From assembly GCF_000321225.1 (NCBI RefSeq), contig NW_004450396.1, positions 3,552,824-3,616,823 of the forward strand: a stretch of 64,000 bases of DNA, given 5' to 3'. How positions within the stretch are numbered: the first letter of the stretch is position 1; every line of letters starts with the position of its first letter. The notes below the pieces were generated by a model that saw only the letters and a program-made list of their open reading frames with translations, did not search any database and had not been told where the DNA came from. The stretch comes from Odobenus rosmarus divergens. Its lineage: Eukaryota > Chordata > Mammalia > Carnivora > Odobenidae. Of this stretch, positions 22,229 through 33,094 are shown piece by piece. The position numbers and the translations under genes were made by a program.

Positions 22229-23649
22229 GAGGAGAAGGAGGTAGATGATGTCCTTAAGAGGAGGGTCAATGAGAGAGTAATTCGTGGAAAAGCAATGGGA
22301 AGACCCAAGCCAGAAGGGGACCCAGTTTATGGTCCTATGTTTGGGTGAAGGTTGGCATTACAAAGGGAGGTATATTCAACTCTGAGTCATGGTAACCTGA
22401 GAAGAATCACCTCAACCAACTATCTAGTAGATACTTAGTACCCACATCGATACCACTCTTCACAGACCCAGTAGGTTGGAAGGGTTTTGACTTGTTTAGT
22501 CATCTGCCTCTTGGTCAAGAAATTACTAGGTAACAGCACTGTTAAATATGCAGAAGTGTCTAAAAATAAGCCAATGCAGATAAATCTTCAGTTTTATACA
22601 GAGTATGAGAGGAAAATCTGACCTTTGCCAAATGGCTGGAGTTTTTACTCACAGTACTTGTTTTTGCATATGACTTTCTTTATATATGTCAGGAGATAGC
22701 AAGACCAAAACTTAGGGTAAGTGCCTAAGTACTGAACAAAGTAGTAAGTAAATGTTGGGTTAAAATGGAGAGCTGAGTACAGAATTTCAGTGATGCCAAA
22801 GTCAATTAATGGATTCCAAATATAAGATCACATAGCTGAGTAACAAATGCATTAAATCAGAGTTGTGAAATGGGAATCAAAACCAGGACTGGACAAAGAC
22901 AGATGAGTTAGCTGGAGTCATGAACTCAAGGAAACATGAGCAGCTTGTCTTAATTCCAGTGGAAGTCCAGCTGGTGTGTAGTTGTTTTAATGTCGCCAGA
23001 GAATGCCTTCCCACTCCATATTTTTTAAGCTGCTGGAAGCACAACTGACTATAGAATGTGCCCTTTTAGCCTTATGGTATTTTCTAAAAGACCATTTTCA
23101 TGCTTTAGTTATATCCACAGTCATGATTCATTAAGACCACAGCAGTGGATTTTGAAAGTAATTCATCTGTTTTCCTTTTACTCCATCTCACTCTGTTTTT
23201 GCTTAGAAGTCCTGCAGATGGCTGGCTGGTCAAACCGGGAAAGTAAGGTTTGTGTGATGGCTGCTTCTGAGCCATCTTCTAGGACATGTGGGTATTTCTA
23301 GACTAAAAGAGAGAAGTCCAATAGAAGACATACATGGAGACTTCTTCATCTACTTGAAAAGAAACAAACTTGTTCTGTGTTGCTCCAAAAAGACCAATAT
23401 TTTGAAATTCCAAAGGGGCAGACTCAAAATGAAACATCCTAAACATTTGAGCCATCTAACAATGACATTGGTTTCCTAGGTATCATTGAGCTACTATTGT
23501 ACTTCACCAAGTTCTAAATGTTAGGGCTGCTCAGATTTTAGTTTGGGGCTGTTTTCCTTATACATACTTTTTCTTTAGCATGTCATCCAGTTCCATTGTT
23601 TTAAATGCCTATATGTGATAATGAATCCATTGTTTTCTCGGCCATATAT
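22229..23649. other. Unassigned sequence, no recognisable gene
   Basis: About 1.4 kb with no repeat or exon recognised. Two frames (81 and 63 codons, 23056-23479) carry no known domain. Confidence 0.5.
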
Positions 23650-23968
23650 CATTTCTAGCCTCATATATTCAACTATCTTTATGATCTTTCACTTGAATGT
23701 TTCATGAACATCTCGAACTTAATGTGTGAAAATAGAACTCTTGATTTCCCTTCATCATCCTCCAACCCAAATTTTGTCATCTTCACCTTGCCCTAGCCCA
23801 GTTAATTATACCATCATCTACCTGTTATTTAGCCCCCAAACTCCAGGCTTCCCTCTGCCTATCCTCTCAAACCACCTCAAACCAACTGCTCCCAAATGGA
23901 CAGGAAACATAAGTATATTATTCTTTGGATTCCCTCAAACACTGGTACACGGTAATAAATATTTGAAG
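23650..23968 (+). mobile_element. L2, sense, internally shortened
   Basis: tgaacatctcgaacttaatg, gaaaatagaactcttgattt and tcaccttgccc match the L2 3' coding part. It then jumps to the terminus ggtaataaatatttgaagaa. An internal deletion is likely. Confidence 0.75.
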
Positions 23969-23984
23969 AATGAAAATCTGGAAG

Positions 23985-24205
23985 AAATAATAATGACCCT
24001 TATAATTTTTGGAGCAACCACCATGTGCTAGGTGTCTTAAATATTATCAATATATTTCTAATAACAACTCTTCAAAGTAGGTAGAGAAGAAAAAAGATCA
24101 TAGAACTATGAGTTTTGTATGGTTTTACTTTTATTGAGTTTTCTGGAGCACTTACTATTGGCTAAGTGCTTTATATGGTATTTATCATGACCCAGACATA
24201 GCACT
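23985..24205 (-). mobile_element. Two MIR 3'-end fragments
   Basis: ccaccatgtgctaggtgtct (about 24010) and cttactattggctaagtgct (24152) are both the reverse of the MIR 3' end (..ctatgtgccaggcactgtgcta..). Two partial copies or an internal duplication lie directly before the fuller MIR at 24245. Confidence 0.55.
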
Positions 24206-24212
24206 AAGTGCA

Positions 24213-24241
24213 ATAATAAATAATAATAATAATAATAATAT
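24213..24241. repeat. (AAT)n microsatellite
   Basis: About nine AAT/AATA units between MIR fragments. Confidence 0.9.
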
Positions 24242-24244
24242 CTT

Positions 24245-24400
24245 CTCATTTAATCCTTACCAGCACCTTTAGGGCAGGTATTATGTACCATTTTATAGAT
24301 GAGGAAACTGAGGCTAATAGAAATTAATCAACGTGACCTAGGTCAAATAAACAGGAAGTGATGGGTCTGATATTTAAGCCCCAGTCCATTCACCTCCTAT
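24245..24400 (-). mobile_element. MIR SINE, antisense
   Basis: Clear reverse MIR: tctcatttaatccttaccag, accattttatagatgaggaa, actgaggctaatagaaatta, then gtgatgggtctgatat. Confidence 0.9.
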
Positions 24401-24510
24401 GGCTATATATTTCCCTGCTATATCACAGAGCAATCTCCAACAAGGATTCATCAAAAGGATGCCAACATTTTATGAAATGTTACAGTAGATGATCTTTTAA
24501 GCATCTTCTA

Positions 24511-24593
24511 ATTAGGATTTTCATAATTATATTATGCAAATAGTTCTTTTCTCTACATCTTTACATAGCACTTCCTTGCCCTACCACTTTAAA
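24511..24593 (+). repeat. Dispersed duplicate, copy A
   Basis: An 83-bp segment beginning attaggattttcataattat and ending ccctaccactttaaa. It recurs at 25970-26053 with about 10 mismatches (roughly 88% identity by eye), same orientation, 1.46 kb apart. Not recognised as a known repeat family. Confidence 0.8.
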
Positions 24594-24660
24594 GACAAAA
24601 AATAACTTCCTAAATTTCACAGAAAATCTAAAAATTTTCTAAACCCACACAAAAGTTTTA

Positions 24661-24776
24661 CCTGATATGATAAAGATCTCTCTCTTTTTTTGTAAGTTCT
24701 GGCATACAAATAATTCCACCTGGTGTGACGATAAAAATCTCCCTATTTTTATAAGTTTTGGCACATTTCAAAATAG
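24661..24776 (+). repeat. Imperfect tandem duplication, 2 x 58 bp
   Basis: 24661-24718 (cctgatatgataaagatctc…) and 24719-24776 (cctggtgtgacgataaaaat…) align over their full length, sharing an ..atct.cct.ttttt.taagtt.tggca.. core. The units are strongly diverged, so the event is old. Confidence 0.7.
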
Positions 24777-25494
24777 GATTCCCATCTTCTTAATATCTGG
24801 ACCAAATTAAACAGTTTGGCAACGATTCCTGAAGCCGCGCTAGCATATATACAGTGCAGGACACCATCCCAGGACTAACCACACAGAATATCTAGTGACT
24901 CGAGGAATATTATTCTCAATGATCCCAAATTTACTGAGAGCTATTCTAAATACCCATGAACAAAAAAGACCTTATTACAATTAGCATATCTTTCAAAAGA
25001 GAAACACCAATGCTAAAATTCTCTGCCAATCTGTATATAGCTCTTTTGAGTCCTTAATTCTATTCCTTAGAGTTATACAATTACATGGAAATCATTTCAT
25101 GCCAACTCCTCTATTCCGCCATCATTTTTTAAAAGGAAATTAACAATGATGCCCCATTTGACAAATGTTTGCAATAGGAAAAGAACACTGTGATAGTCCG
25201 TGAAATAATGAGAATTGAAACAATGGGAAAGCAGTGTCGATTTTCTAAGCAAATCAAGATACTCAGCTGCTTCCATGTGAAGTCAGGAGATTGGGATTGA
25301 GGAGGAAGCACCAAGAAATCTTGATGTCTCTTTTGCACAGCGCAAATAGTTTTGGAGCTCTTAAGCATAACTGTTACTTTTCTTGCTTGTGAATCTGCAC
25401 CAGACTCCAAGCTAATCATGACAAATTGCTCTTTGAATTCACAAGGCAACAGCATTCTGAAACATTTCCAGAAATTATTTGCACTCACTTAATG
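24777..25494. other. Unassigned sequence
   Basis: AT-rich with no recognised repeat. The minus-strand frame at 25129-25488 (119 codons) has no recognised homology. Confidence 0.5.
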
Positions 25495-25608
25495 ATAGTA
25501 GGTACTTATCCAATGCTTACCAGGTGCTGATCTAACTCGAGCTAGGGTTGGAACCTAGGGGGTCTAGCTCCATACTGTGCTCTTATCCTTCACACTGAAC
25601 TGCCTCCT
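25495..25608 (-). mobile_element. MIR SINE with internal deletion
   Basis: Starts with gtaggtacttatccaatgct and jumps to ctagggttggaacctagggg, then gtgctcttatccttcacact: the reverse MIR 3' end joined to its tRNA-like 5' part, with the core missing. Confidence 0.6.
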
Positions 25609-25969
25609 TCAAGACAGACTATTTTAATAAGACCCCTACTTAGAGGCCCCATCTGTTTGCAGCTCACATTTGTGTGAAAGCAAAGCCACAGATCAGATCA
25701 GGAATTGCCATCTCCACCACTGACAAGGGGACTTTGTGTCACTAACATCACTCACTGGTCAACTTTAGAAAGAATGTCACAAACTTGGCTCATTGCAAGG
25801 GTAAAGGGAAGACGGTGTGAAGAATAAGGCCCTCCCTGTGAGTGAGGGGAGCCTCCCACCTCATGTCTTTGGAGATGGACATAATTGTAGGGGAGAATCT
25901 CGAAAGAGGTGCAGTTTAGGAAGGTAAGAGTTTGCGACTTTTTCTCTCCTATTTTAGGGAGTGTTTTGA
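25609..25969. other. Unassigned sequence
   Basis: No repeat or exon recognised. Confidence 0.5.
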
Positions 25970-26053
25970 ATTAGAATTTTCATAATTATATTATGCAAAC
26001 AGTCCTTTTCTTCACTTCTCTAGATAGCACTTCATTACCCTACCACTTTAAAA
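25970..26053 (+). repeat. Dispersed duplicate, copy B
   Basis: Second copy of the 83-bp segment at 24511-24593. It begins attagaattttcataattat and ends ccctaccactttaaa. Confidence 0.8.
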
Positions 26054-26326
26054 AAGTTGACGTTTAAAATAAAGTTGATGTTTAAAATAAAGACATTTGC
26101 TTTATTTAAACGTCTGGTGTTTCTGCTTTGGGCCAACTGTGTGGACAGGATGGCAACAGAAGGGAGGTTTATCCCATCCCCTGGCTTCAGGGCGTCCCAC
26201 ACAGGGACGTGCTCCTATGGAGTGGACCAAGACTCCAAGCCAGGGAGGTGTCTAAAGTACAAGAGTGGCTGAAAAGCTGAGCCCCGGGAGGGTGAGTCTC
26301 CACCTGCCTCCACCTGCCGGTCAGAG

Positions 26327-26690
26327 AGGCACTTCTCCAGCTTCAAGATGCATGCAATTCGGTGCGCCTGGGTGGCTCAGTCGGTTAGGCATCTGCCTTC
26401 GGTTCGGGTCATGATCCCGGGGTCCTGGGATCAAGCCCCACATCAAGCTCCCTGCTCAGCTGGGGAGCCTGCTTCTCCCTCTCCCTCTGCTGTTCCCTCT
26501 CTCCTTGTCAAATAAATAAATAAAATCTTAAAAAAAAAAAAAAGATGCATGCGATTCACCTGGGGATCTTGTTAAAATGCAGATTTTAACTCAGTGGATT
26601 TGGAGGAAGGTCTGAAGCTCTGCATTTCTAACAAGGTCCCTAGTGATGCCAAGGCTGCTGGCCTCTAGACCACACTTCCAGTAGCAAGGA
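26327..26690 (+). mobile_element. hAT-Charlie MITE split by a SINE
   Basis: Left part 26327-26360 and right part 26551-26690, separated by the SINE at 26361-26541. The right part reads gattcacctggggatcttgt, taaaatgcagattttaac, ctgcatttctaacaaggtcc and gaccacacttccagtagcaa, a standard MER5/MER20-group layout. Confidence 0.75.
26361..26541 (+). mobile_element. CAN-SINE inserted in hAT MITE
   Basis: Sense copy beginning ggtgcgcctgggtggctcag. TSD 16 bp with one mismatch: aagatgcatgcaattc (26345-26360) and aagatgcatgcgattc (26542-26557). A14 tail. Confidence 0.95.
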
Positions 26691-27999
26691 GCTAGGGGCC
26701 ACCACGACCGGGAGGCAGAGGGACCTTGTGCACCTGTACATATATTTTCATTGCCCTTCCTTCTTTATTCCCTAGGTCTCATATCCAGTTGCTTAGGGAA
26801 GAACCTCCCTTCCTCTGGTCATATGTTCTGAGGGAACATTCGTAAAAATGATACTGGGGCCCCTCTCTGCCTGTCGCACTCAAGTCATCTTAGCCAATTG
26901 CCTCCAGACTTCCACACCAGAAGTATATTATTCACAGTTACCCTCAAACCACTGGCACAGAGAGAGCAGGGGGTGTGGGAGAGCTGTCCTTAGAAGTCCC
27001 TCTTCTCTCTGCTGCAGTTTGAGTCCAGGCGGATGGCACTTTTATGGGGCCCTAGGGGCATCTGCTTCCTGGCCCTGGAACAGCTATATGTTTTGTCAGT
27101 GCTAATGCTGCCCTCCGTTGCTATGGATAATAGAGGATATGGTCTACCGAAAGGTGATGCTGGGCTCAAAGCTGAAGGGAGACTCCAGAACTAGTGATTC
27201 TTCAGTCCCATTGTCCAGAAAAATCAATACACTTCAGCAAGCGCAACACAGACAAACCCTCTACTGTGTGTGTCTTGAGTTTACCAAGGGAAATTCTTGT
27301 GGGAGTGCCTCCATTTCCAACTTAAGCTCTGGTTAGAGGAATCATTTAAGTACCTTTCCTTCTCTGAAACATCAGCAAAGAGGATAATTATTTACATTGT
27401 CCAAACTATTTTCATAAAATATGCAATGGAATTAGGAAACCCAAATTTAGATGAGGTGAAATGGAACTGCCTTCCTGAGAGACAAAACGTAATTATAGAA
27501 AAGCCTTTCAAAGAAAAGTGGTGGAAACACTTGCTAATTTTTCCCTGAGACCTTCACAGGGCCAGGTTACACAGAGAGGAAGCTGGTCTGGATAACCTAT
27601 TACTTCTTTTCCCAAGGCGATTCCCTGACCTGAGCAACCACCATAGAGAGCCAAGACAATGAGTGGAATCAGGCCATGCTTGAGGCCAAGAAAAACTGGG
27701 CGAATGTTCTGAATGGCTTGGTGCCCAGCTGCTGCCCCTTTGAACACTGGCCCCCTAGACCCTGCCTCACCTTCCTGGCAGGCAAGATTCCCCCACATGC
27801 TACCACCCCATAGAACCACGAGACAGAAGCTTGTATATGTTACCAGATGACATCATTCTTATATTTCCTTGGATCTTCTTGCCTTTATTTCTCTTCAAAA
27901 TGTTTTTGAACGTGGCTCAAAAATCAGAACTATATAAGAGGGTACACTGAGCAGCGTTGTTCTTTCCTGTCGCCACCCACCCCTGCCCTCTTGCCCATT
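26691..27999. other. Unassigned sequence, no recognisable gene
   Basis: About 1.3 kb with no repeat recognised. Frames of 60-103 codons (for example minus 27508-27819) have no recognised domain. A pyrimidine-rich stretch lies at 27960-27995. Confidence 0.5.
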
Positions 28000-28237
28000 C
28001 TGAGTCATTATTGAATTTCTGTTTATATTAGTTCATTATGCACATATGAATAAATATTCTCATACCTCTTTCTTACTTAAAAAGATAGGGTTTACTGTTC
28101 TACACCTTGCTTGTTTTTCATTTAGCAATGTATTATAGAGATTTTTCCATAGCAGTATGTAGAAATCCTCTTCATTTTTGAGAGCTGCATGGTATTCTAA
28201 TATATGAATGTATTAGGGTTTTTCTTAATAAGCAATA
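28000..28237 (-). mobile_element. Old L1M 3' end, antisense (first piece)
   Basis: agagctgcatggtattctaa, cttgtttttcatttagcaat and atagagatttttccatagca are the reverse of an L1M 3' UTR/ORF2 end. It starts a long antisense L1M that continues, interrupted, to about 31602. Confidence 0.75.
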
Positions 28238-28905
28238 ATCTAGAGTTTATTTTTTAATATTAATTATTGAAGTATAGTTGACATACAATGTTATATTAGT
28301 TTCGAGTGTACAATATAACAGTTTGAAAATTCTATACATAACTCAGTGCTCACCACAGTGAGTATAGTCGTTGTCTGTCACCATATGTTATTACAATATT
28401 ATTGACTATATTTGCTATGCTGTACCTTTCATTTCCATAACTTAATTATTTTATAACTGAACATTTGTGCCTCTTAATCCCTTTCAACTATTTTGCCCAT
28501 CCCTCACCACCCCCCTCTGGCAACCACCAGTTTGTTCTCTGTATTTATGAGTTTGTTTCTATTTCTTTTTTGTTTGTGCTTTGTTTTTGATTCTACAAAT
28601 AACTGAAATCATATGGTATTCGTCTTTCTCTGACTTATTTCACTCAGCAAGGTAACTTCTAGGTCTATCCATGTTGTAACAAATGGCAAGGTTTTATTCT
28701 ATTTTATTCTATTGATTCTATTGTGTATATATATCCAAATATATATATACACACACACACACACACCCCATTTGTTTATCCACTCATCTACCCATGGATA
28801 CTTGGGATGCTTCCATATCTTAGCTATTGTAAGTAATGCTGCAATAAACATAAGGGTGCATTTATCTTTTCAAATTAGTGTTTTCTTTTTCTTTGGGTAA
28901 ATGTG
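28238..28905 (-). mobile_element. Younger L1 (L1MA-like) 3' end nested in L1M
   Basis: ttattgaagtatagttgaca, catacaatgttatattagtt, ctctggcaaccaccagtttg, tgacttatttcactcagcaa and tgctgcaataaacataaggg give the full reverse order of a younger L1 3' UTR and ORF2 end. A TA/CA microsatellite lies inside (28724-28768). 5'-truncated. Confidence 0.88.
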
Positions 28906-29092
28906 TTAGATTTTATTCAGTCTCCTGGTTGCTCTACAGTCTCTTCTATTGCAAACAATGCTGCAAGCAGCATCCTTTTGCATATGCTCTTTTGTTTGTA
29001 TAGAGGTGTAACTAAAGGCCAGATTCTGAGACATGGTTTTCTTGGCTTAAAGAGTAAATGCATCTATAATGTTGATAGATATCTCTAATATT
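28906..29092 (-). mobile_element. Old L1M, antisense (second piece)
   Basis: Resumes the older copy: caaacaatgctgcaagcagc, gcatatgctcttttgtttg and gttgatagatatc, the reverse of the ORF2 3' end. Confidence 0.8.
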
Positions 29093-29290
29093 GGGGAACC
29101 TGGGTGGCTCAGTAGGTTAAGCATCTGCCTTCAGCTCAGGTCATGATCCCAGCGTCCTGGGATTGAGCCCTGCATCAGGCTCCCCACTCAACGTGGAGCC
29201 TGCTTCTCCCTCTCCCTCTGCCCCTCCTCCTTGCTTAGGCTCTCTTTCTCACTCTCTCTCTCAAATAAATAAATAAAATCTTTTTTCAAA
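29093..29290 (+). mobile_element. CAN-SINE inserted in L1M
   Basis: Sense copy starting ggggaacctgggtggctcag and ending aaataaataaataaaatctt plus T/A-rich tail. I could not find a clear TSD, so the end may have been rearranged. Confidence 0.92.
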
Positions 29291-30748
29291 AAAGGAGTTG
29301 TGGTATTTTATTCTCCTTCCAGTAATGTGTTAGAGTACCTATTTCTCTATAGCCTTGTTGAGTGAGTGTGCATCAAACATCTGGATTTGGCCAATCCAGT
29401 AGAGGACAAACGTTATCTTGGTTTCAATATTTGATCTTTTATCATGAGTATGAAAATATATTGTCATATCTTTAAGGGACATTTAAATTTATTTTTTCTG
29501 TGAGTTTTTTGTTCATGTCCTTTGCCCATTTCTATTATTGCTGATTTTTAAATCTTGATTTCTAGGAGCTATTATGTATTTAGAAGATGAGACCATATGA
29601 TTGCAATGATAAATTACAATATTTTGACCAATTTTTCTTTTGTCTTTGGATTTTGGTGTTTTTTTTAGCCATGATTAAGTTTTCTTATCTTTATGTACTT
29701 GATTTTATCATTATTTTATCTTTATGCTTTGGAATTTAAATTTTAAAAAGATCTTCCCCATTATAGTGTTATAAAAAATTATATTTTCTTGTAGTAGTTA
29801 CTTGGCTTAATTTTTTACATCTAAATATTTGGTCCATTTGGCATTTGTCCTAAAGCATGGTGTGGACTATGGATCCAGTATTACCTTTGCCTAGTTGACT
29901 GTATGCTATTTATTAAAAATGATTTGAGATGTTATCCTCACCAATTCAAATTCTTACATGTGTTTGTGCTTATCTATTTTGGGAATTCGTACTCTGTCCC
30001 ACTGGCCTGTCTATTCAAAGTTTGATAGTATAATGGTATAATGTTATAATCAATAAATGAGGGCTCATATTATATTTTAATATCTGGAAATTTCCAAGTT
30101 TTCCTGGATATTTTTGCTAGGATATTGTTAAATTCATTAAATTAGAGAATACAAATGTTGTAATGTTGTTGAGTCCTTGTATCAAGGAACATGATATATA
30201 TTTCCACTTGTGTAACTGTATTTTTTTTCCCTTCAAGTTTTCATCATGCATATTTTGCCCATTTCATGTTAAGTTTATGCTAGGTATTTTTTTATTGCTA
30301 TTGCAATAGCAACAAATGGCAAAATATTTTTTTCTGGATATTGTTTGCAAATGTGAAGTTTTGATTTCTGTATATTAATTTAAATCCTGCGACTTTACTA
30401 ATACTGTCTTAAATTGTAGTATTTTTTCAGTCAATTTTCTTATGTGTTTTAAGAAAGAAAAATCACATACAACAATATAATTTGCATATAGTTATAGTTT
30501 TATCTCTTCATTTTCAATTTTTATGCCACTGCTTTTCTTCTCTTGTCTTAGCATAAGTTAATACTGCCAATGAAATATTAAATATTAGTGGTACAGAAGG
30601 CATTCTTGTGTTCTGGCCTTTATATACAAATATATTTTTTTTATATTAAGAAATTATTTATCAAGTTTCATTTTATTGAATTTTAAAAATAAAAAAGCAA
30701 TATGATATTACATCAAATATATTTTTTTGAGAAACCTGGTATTCTCTG
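29291..30748 (-). mobile_element. Old L1M ORF2 region, antisense (third piece)
   Basis: Reverse of decayed ORF2 (endonuclease/reverse transcriptase gene). Landmarks: ttgcccatttctattattgc, catggtgtggactatggatc, cactggcctgtctattcaaa, ggaaatttccaagttttcct and tgcgactttactaatactgt. No open frame of useful length. It contains an 18-bp perfect palindrome at 30295-30312. Confidence 0.8.
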
Positions 30749-30952
30749 ATATCCTTTTTTTAAGTTTTTATTTTAATTCCAGCACAGTTAACTTACCGTG
30801 TTGCATTAGTTACAGGTGTACGATACAGTGATTCAACATTTCTATATATTACTCAGTGCTCGTCATGACAAGTGCACTCCTTAATCCCCATCACTTATCC
30901 CCTCACCCACCTCCTCTCCGGTAACCATCAGTTTGTTCTCTCTAGTTATGAG

Positions 30953-30984
<32 letters not shown>

Positions 30985-31268
30985 GCTCTCTCTCTCTCAC
31001 ATTTTTCCCTTTGCTCCTTTGCTCTGATTCTTAAATTCCACATTTGAATGAAACCATATGATGTTTATCTTTCTCTGATTGGCTTATTTCACTTAGAATA
31101 ATACTGTCTAGCTCTATCCATGTTGTTGTAAATGGCAAGATTTCATTCTTTTTTATGGCTGAATAATATTCCATATATCACATCTTTATCCATTCATCAA
31201 TTGATGGACACTTGGGCTGCTTCTATATCTCGGCTATTGTAAATAATGCTGTTACAAACATAGAGGTG
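30749..31268 (-). mobile_element. Carnivoran L1 3' end nested in L1M
   Basis: 5'-truncated L1 read in reverse: tttattttaattccagcaca (3' end), gttacaggtgtacgatacag, actcagtgctcgtcatgaca, a (TC)n run at 30965-31000, then ttatggctgaataatattcc and tatctcggctattgtaaata. This 3' end is the carnivoran-type L1. Confidence 0.88.
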
Positions 31269-31602
31269 TTGAATATCTTTATAATACTTGCAGAAATGAC
31301 TTGTGAAATTTCTCCTTAAATCTCATTAAATTTGACAAATTATATTAATTGATTTCCTTATGTTGAGTATTCATGGAGTAAAACCAACTTGGTTATGATG
31401 GGGTATTTTAATATATTGTTGGATTCTGGTTGCAATCATATATGATATTGATCTATAGATTTCTTTTTTATGTAAACTTTAAATCAGATTTTGGTATCAA
31501 TATTATATTTGCTTCATATGAAGAATTTTGCTTTAGACAATATCAATAGCATTTAAGTTACCTGTTCTTTAAAGTTTTAATAAAATTCTCCTTTGAAACC
31601 TG
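31269..31602 (-). mobile_element. Old L1M ORF2, antisense (last piece)
   Basis: Reverse ORF2 continues: tatgttgagtattcatggag, gatggggtattttaatatat and gattttggtatcaatattat. Confidence 0.75.
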
Positions 31603-31629
31603 ACCGCACCCTATATGTTTTATTTTCTA

Positions 31630-31856
31630 GCCAGTAAAGGAATCAACATTGGCTGTTATTTAGCATAAAGCTTTGTTTCTTGCCAAAACCAGTCTTGCAA
31701 AACCTGGTATCAGCAGAGTCAAAGTGTTGAAAGCCAAATATAAAGAGCAAATCTAGAAAGTGGCAAGAGAAAAACAACATTTTAAATGTGAGAGAACAAT
31801 AATTCGATTAATAGCTGATATTTTTGAGAAACCATGGAGGCCAGCAGAGAGTACAC
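31630..31856 (+). mobile_element. L1M or HAL1, sense (5' piece)
   Basis: Sense-oriented ORF1-side sequence: aaagagcaaatctagaaag, gtggcaagagaaaaacaaca and gaaaccatggaggccagcag. It opposes the antisense L1M that ends just upstream. Whether it is full L1 or the half-LINE HAL1 cannot be settled by eye. Confidence 0.6.
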
Positions 31857-32035
31857 CTTTTTATTTTAATTGAAATATATCTGACATATAACATGGTATA
31901 AATTTAGGGTGTACAATATGTTAACTTGATACATTTATATAATGTAGCATGATTGCCATTGCAGTGATAATTAGCACCTCTATCACATTATGTAATTATC
32001 GTTTCTTGCTAAGAGATTAGAATTTAATTATTCCA
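31857..32035 (-). mobile_element. L1MA-like 3' end, antisense
   Basis: tttattttaattgaaatata, ctgacatataacatggtata and gatacatttatataatgt: a short 5'-truncated L1 inserted in the sense L1M. agagagt on both sides may be part of a TSD. Confidence 0.7.
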
Positions 32036-32795
32036 GCCATTCAAGAGAGTGAGACAACATCTTTAAAGTGCTGAAAGAAAAAAGAAAATTGTCAATCCAA
32101 AATTCCACATCCTTCAATAATGAAGGAGAAATAAAGCCATTCTCAGATGAAGGCAAAGTAAGAGGATATGGTACAAGCAGATCTTCACTACAAGAAACCC
32201 TAAAGGTAGTTCTTGAGGCTGAAGTTCTGAAGGAAAAAAATGATAAGAGGTGGAAACTTGGATCCACAAATAAGAATGAAGAGCATCAGAAATGATCACA
32301 GAAGAGCATCAGTCTGGATAAACAGAAAAGACTAGATTTTTCTTTCTTATCTTAATTTCTTTATAATCAGTATGATTGTTTAAAGCAAAATATATCATTA
32401 TCTTCTGTGGTTGGTAACATATCCAGCTGTAATATATATAATAACTATAAGATAAAGGATTGGGATATGTGAATACGGGCCATATACAGTTGTATGTATT
32501 CTACATTTTATACGAAGCCTTAATACATAAATGTACCTGAACTATGAGAAGTTAGGGATATATATATTGCAATCCCTAGAGGAAACGCCAACATGAATAA
32601 TACAAAGATGTACAGCTAAAAAGCCAATAAGAAAAATAAAATGTAATTCTAAAAAATATTTAAGAAAAATCAGGAAAAGGGAACAGAGGAACAAAATGCA
32701 GAAAAGACAAATAGAAAACAAATAATAACATGACACATCTAATTACAAACATATTAATAAATATCCTAATGGTCTAAACACTTCAATTAAAATAT
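32036..32795 (+). mobile_element. L1M ORF1-side region to ORF2 start, sense
   Basis: catctttaaagtgctgaaag, gaaggagaaataaagccatt, cactacaagaaaccctaaag, then near 32745 aacatattaataaatatcct and aatggtctaaacacttcaat, the start of the ORF2 endonuclease region. Frames are broken. Confidence 0.75.
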
Positions 32796-32913
32796 GCACT
32801 GGGTGTTACACGAAAACGATGAATCATGGATCACTACTTCAAAAACTAATGATGTATTGTATGGTGACTAACATAACATAATATAATGAAATTAAATTAA
32901 AAAAATATATACA
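32796..32913 (+). mobile_element. Carnivoran L1 3' tail, sense
   Basis: gcactgggtgttacacgaaa, gatgaatcatggatcacta, atgatgtattgtatggtgac and a final aaattaaattaaaaaaatat: just the last about 115 bp of a carnivoran L1 inserted within L1M ORF2. Confidence 0.8.
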
Positions 32914-33094
32914 GATAGTCAGAATGGATTTTTTTTAAAAAAAGCATGACCCAAACATATGCTAACTGGAAAAGTTGAACCTTAACTATAAAGACAGAAG
33001 TGGTTTGAAAGTGAATAGATAAAAAAGATGTATCATGAATACTGAGATATAAGAAGGTTGGAGTGGCTATATTAAAATAAGACTTTGTTTTTCA
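32914..33094 (+). mobile_element. L1M ORF2 endonuclease part, sense
   Basis: gatagtcagaatggat, catgacccaaacatatgcta and gttggagtggctatattaaa follow ORF2 endonuclease order. Confidence 0.75.

Noticed and set aside
25129..25488. 119-codon minus frame
   Set aside because: No recognised homology, and it overlaps nothing supporting expression; within chance range for 64 kb.
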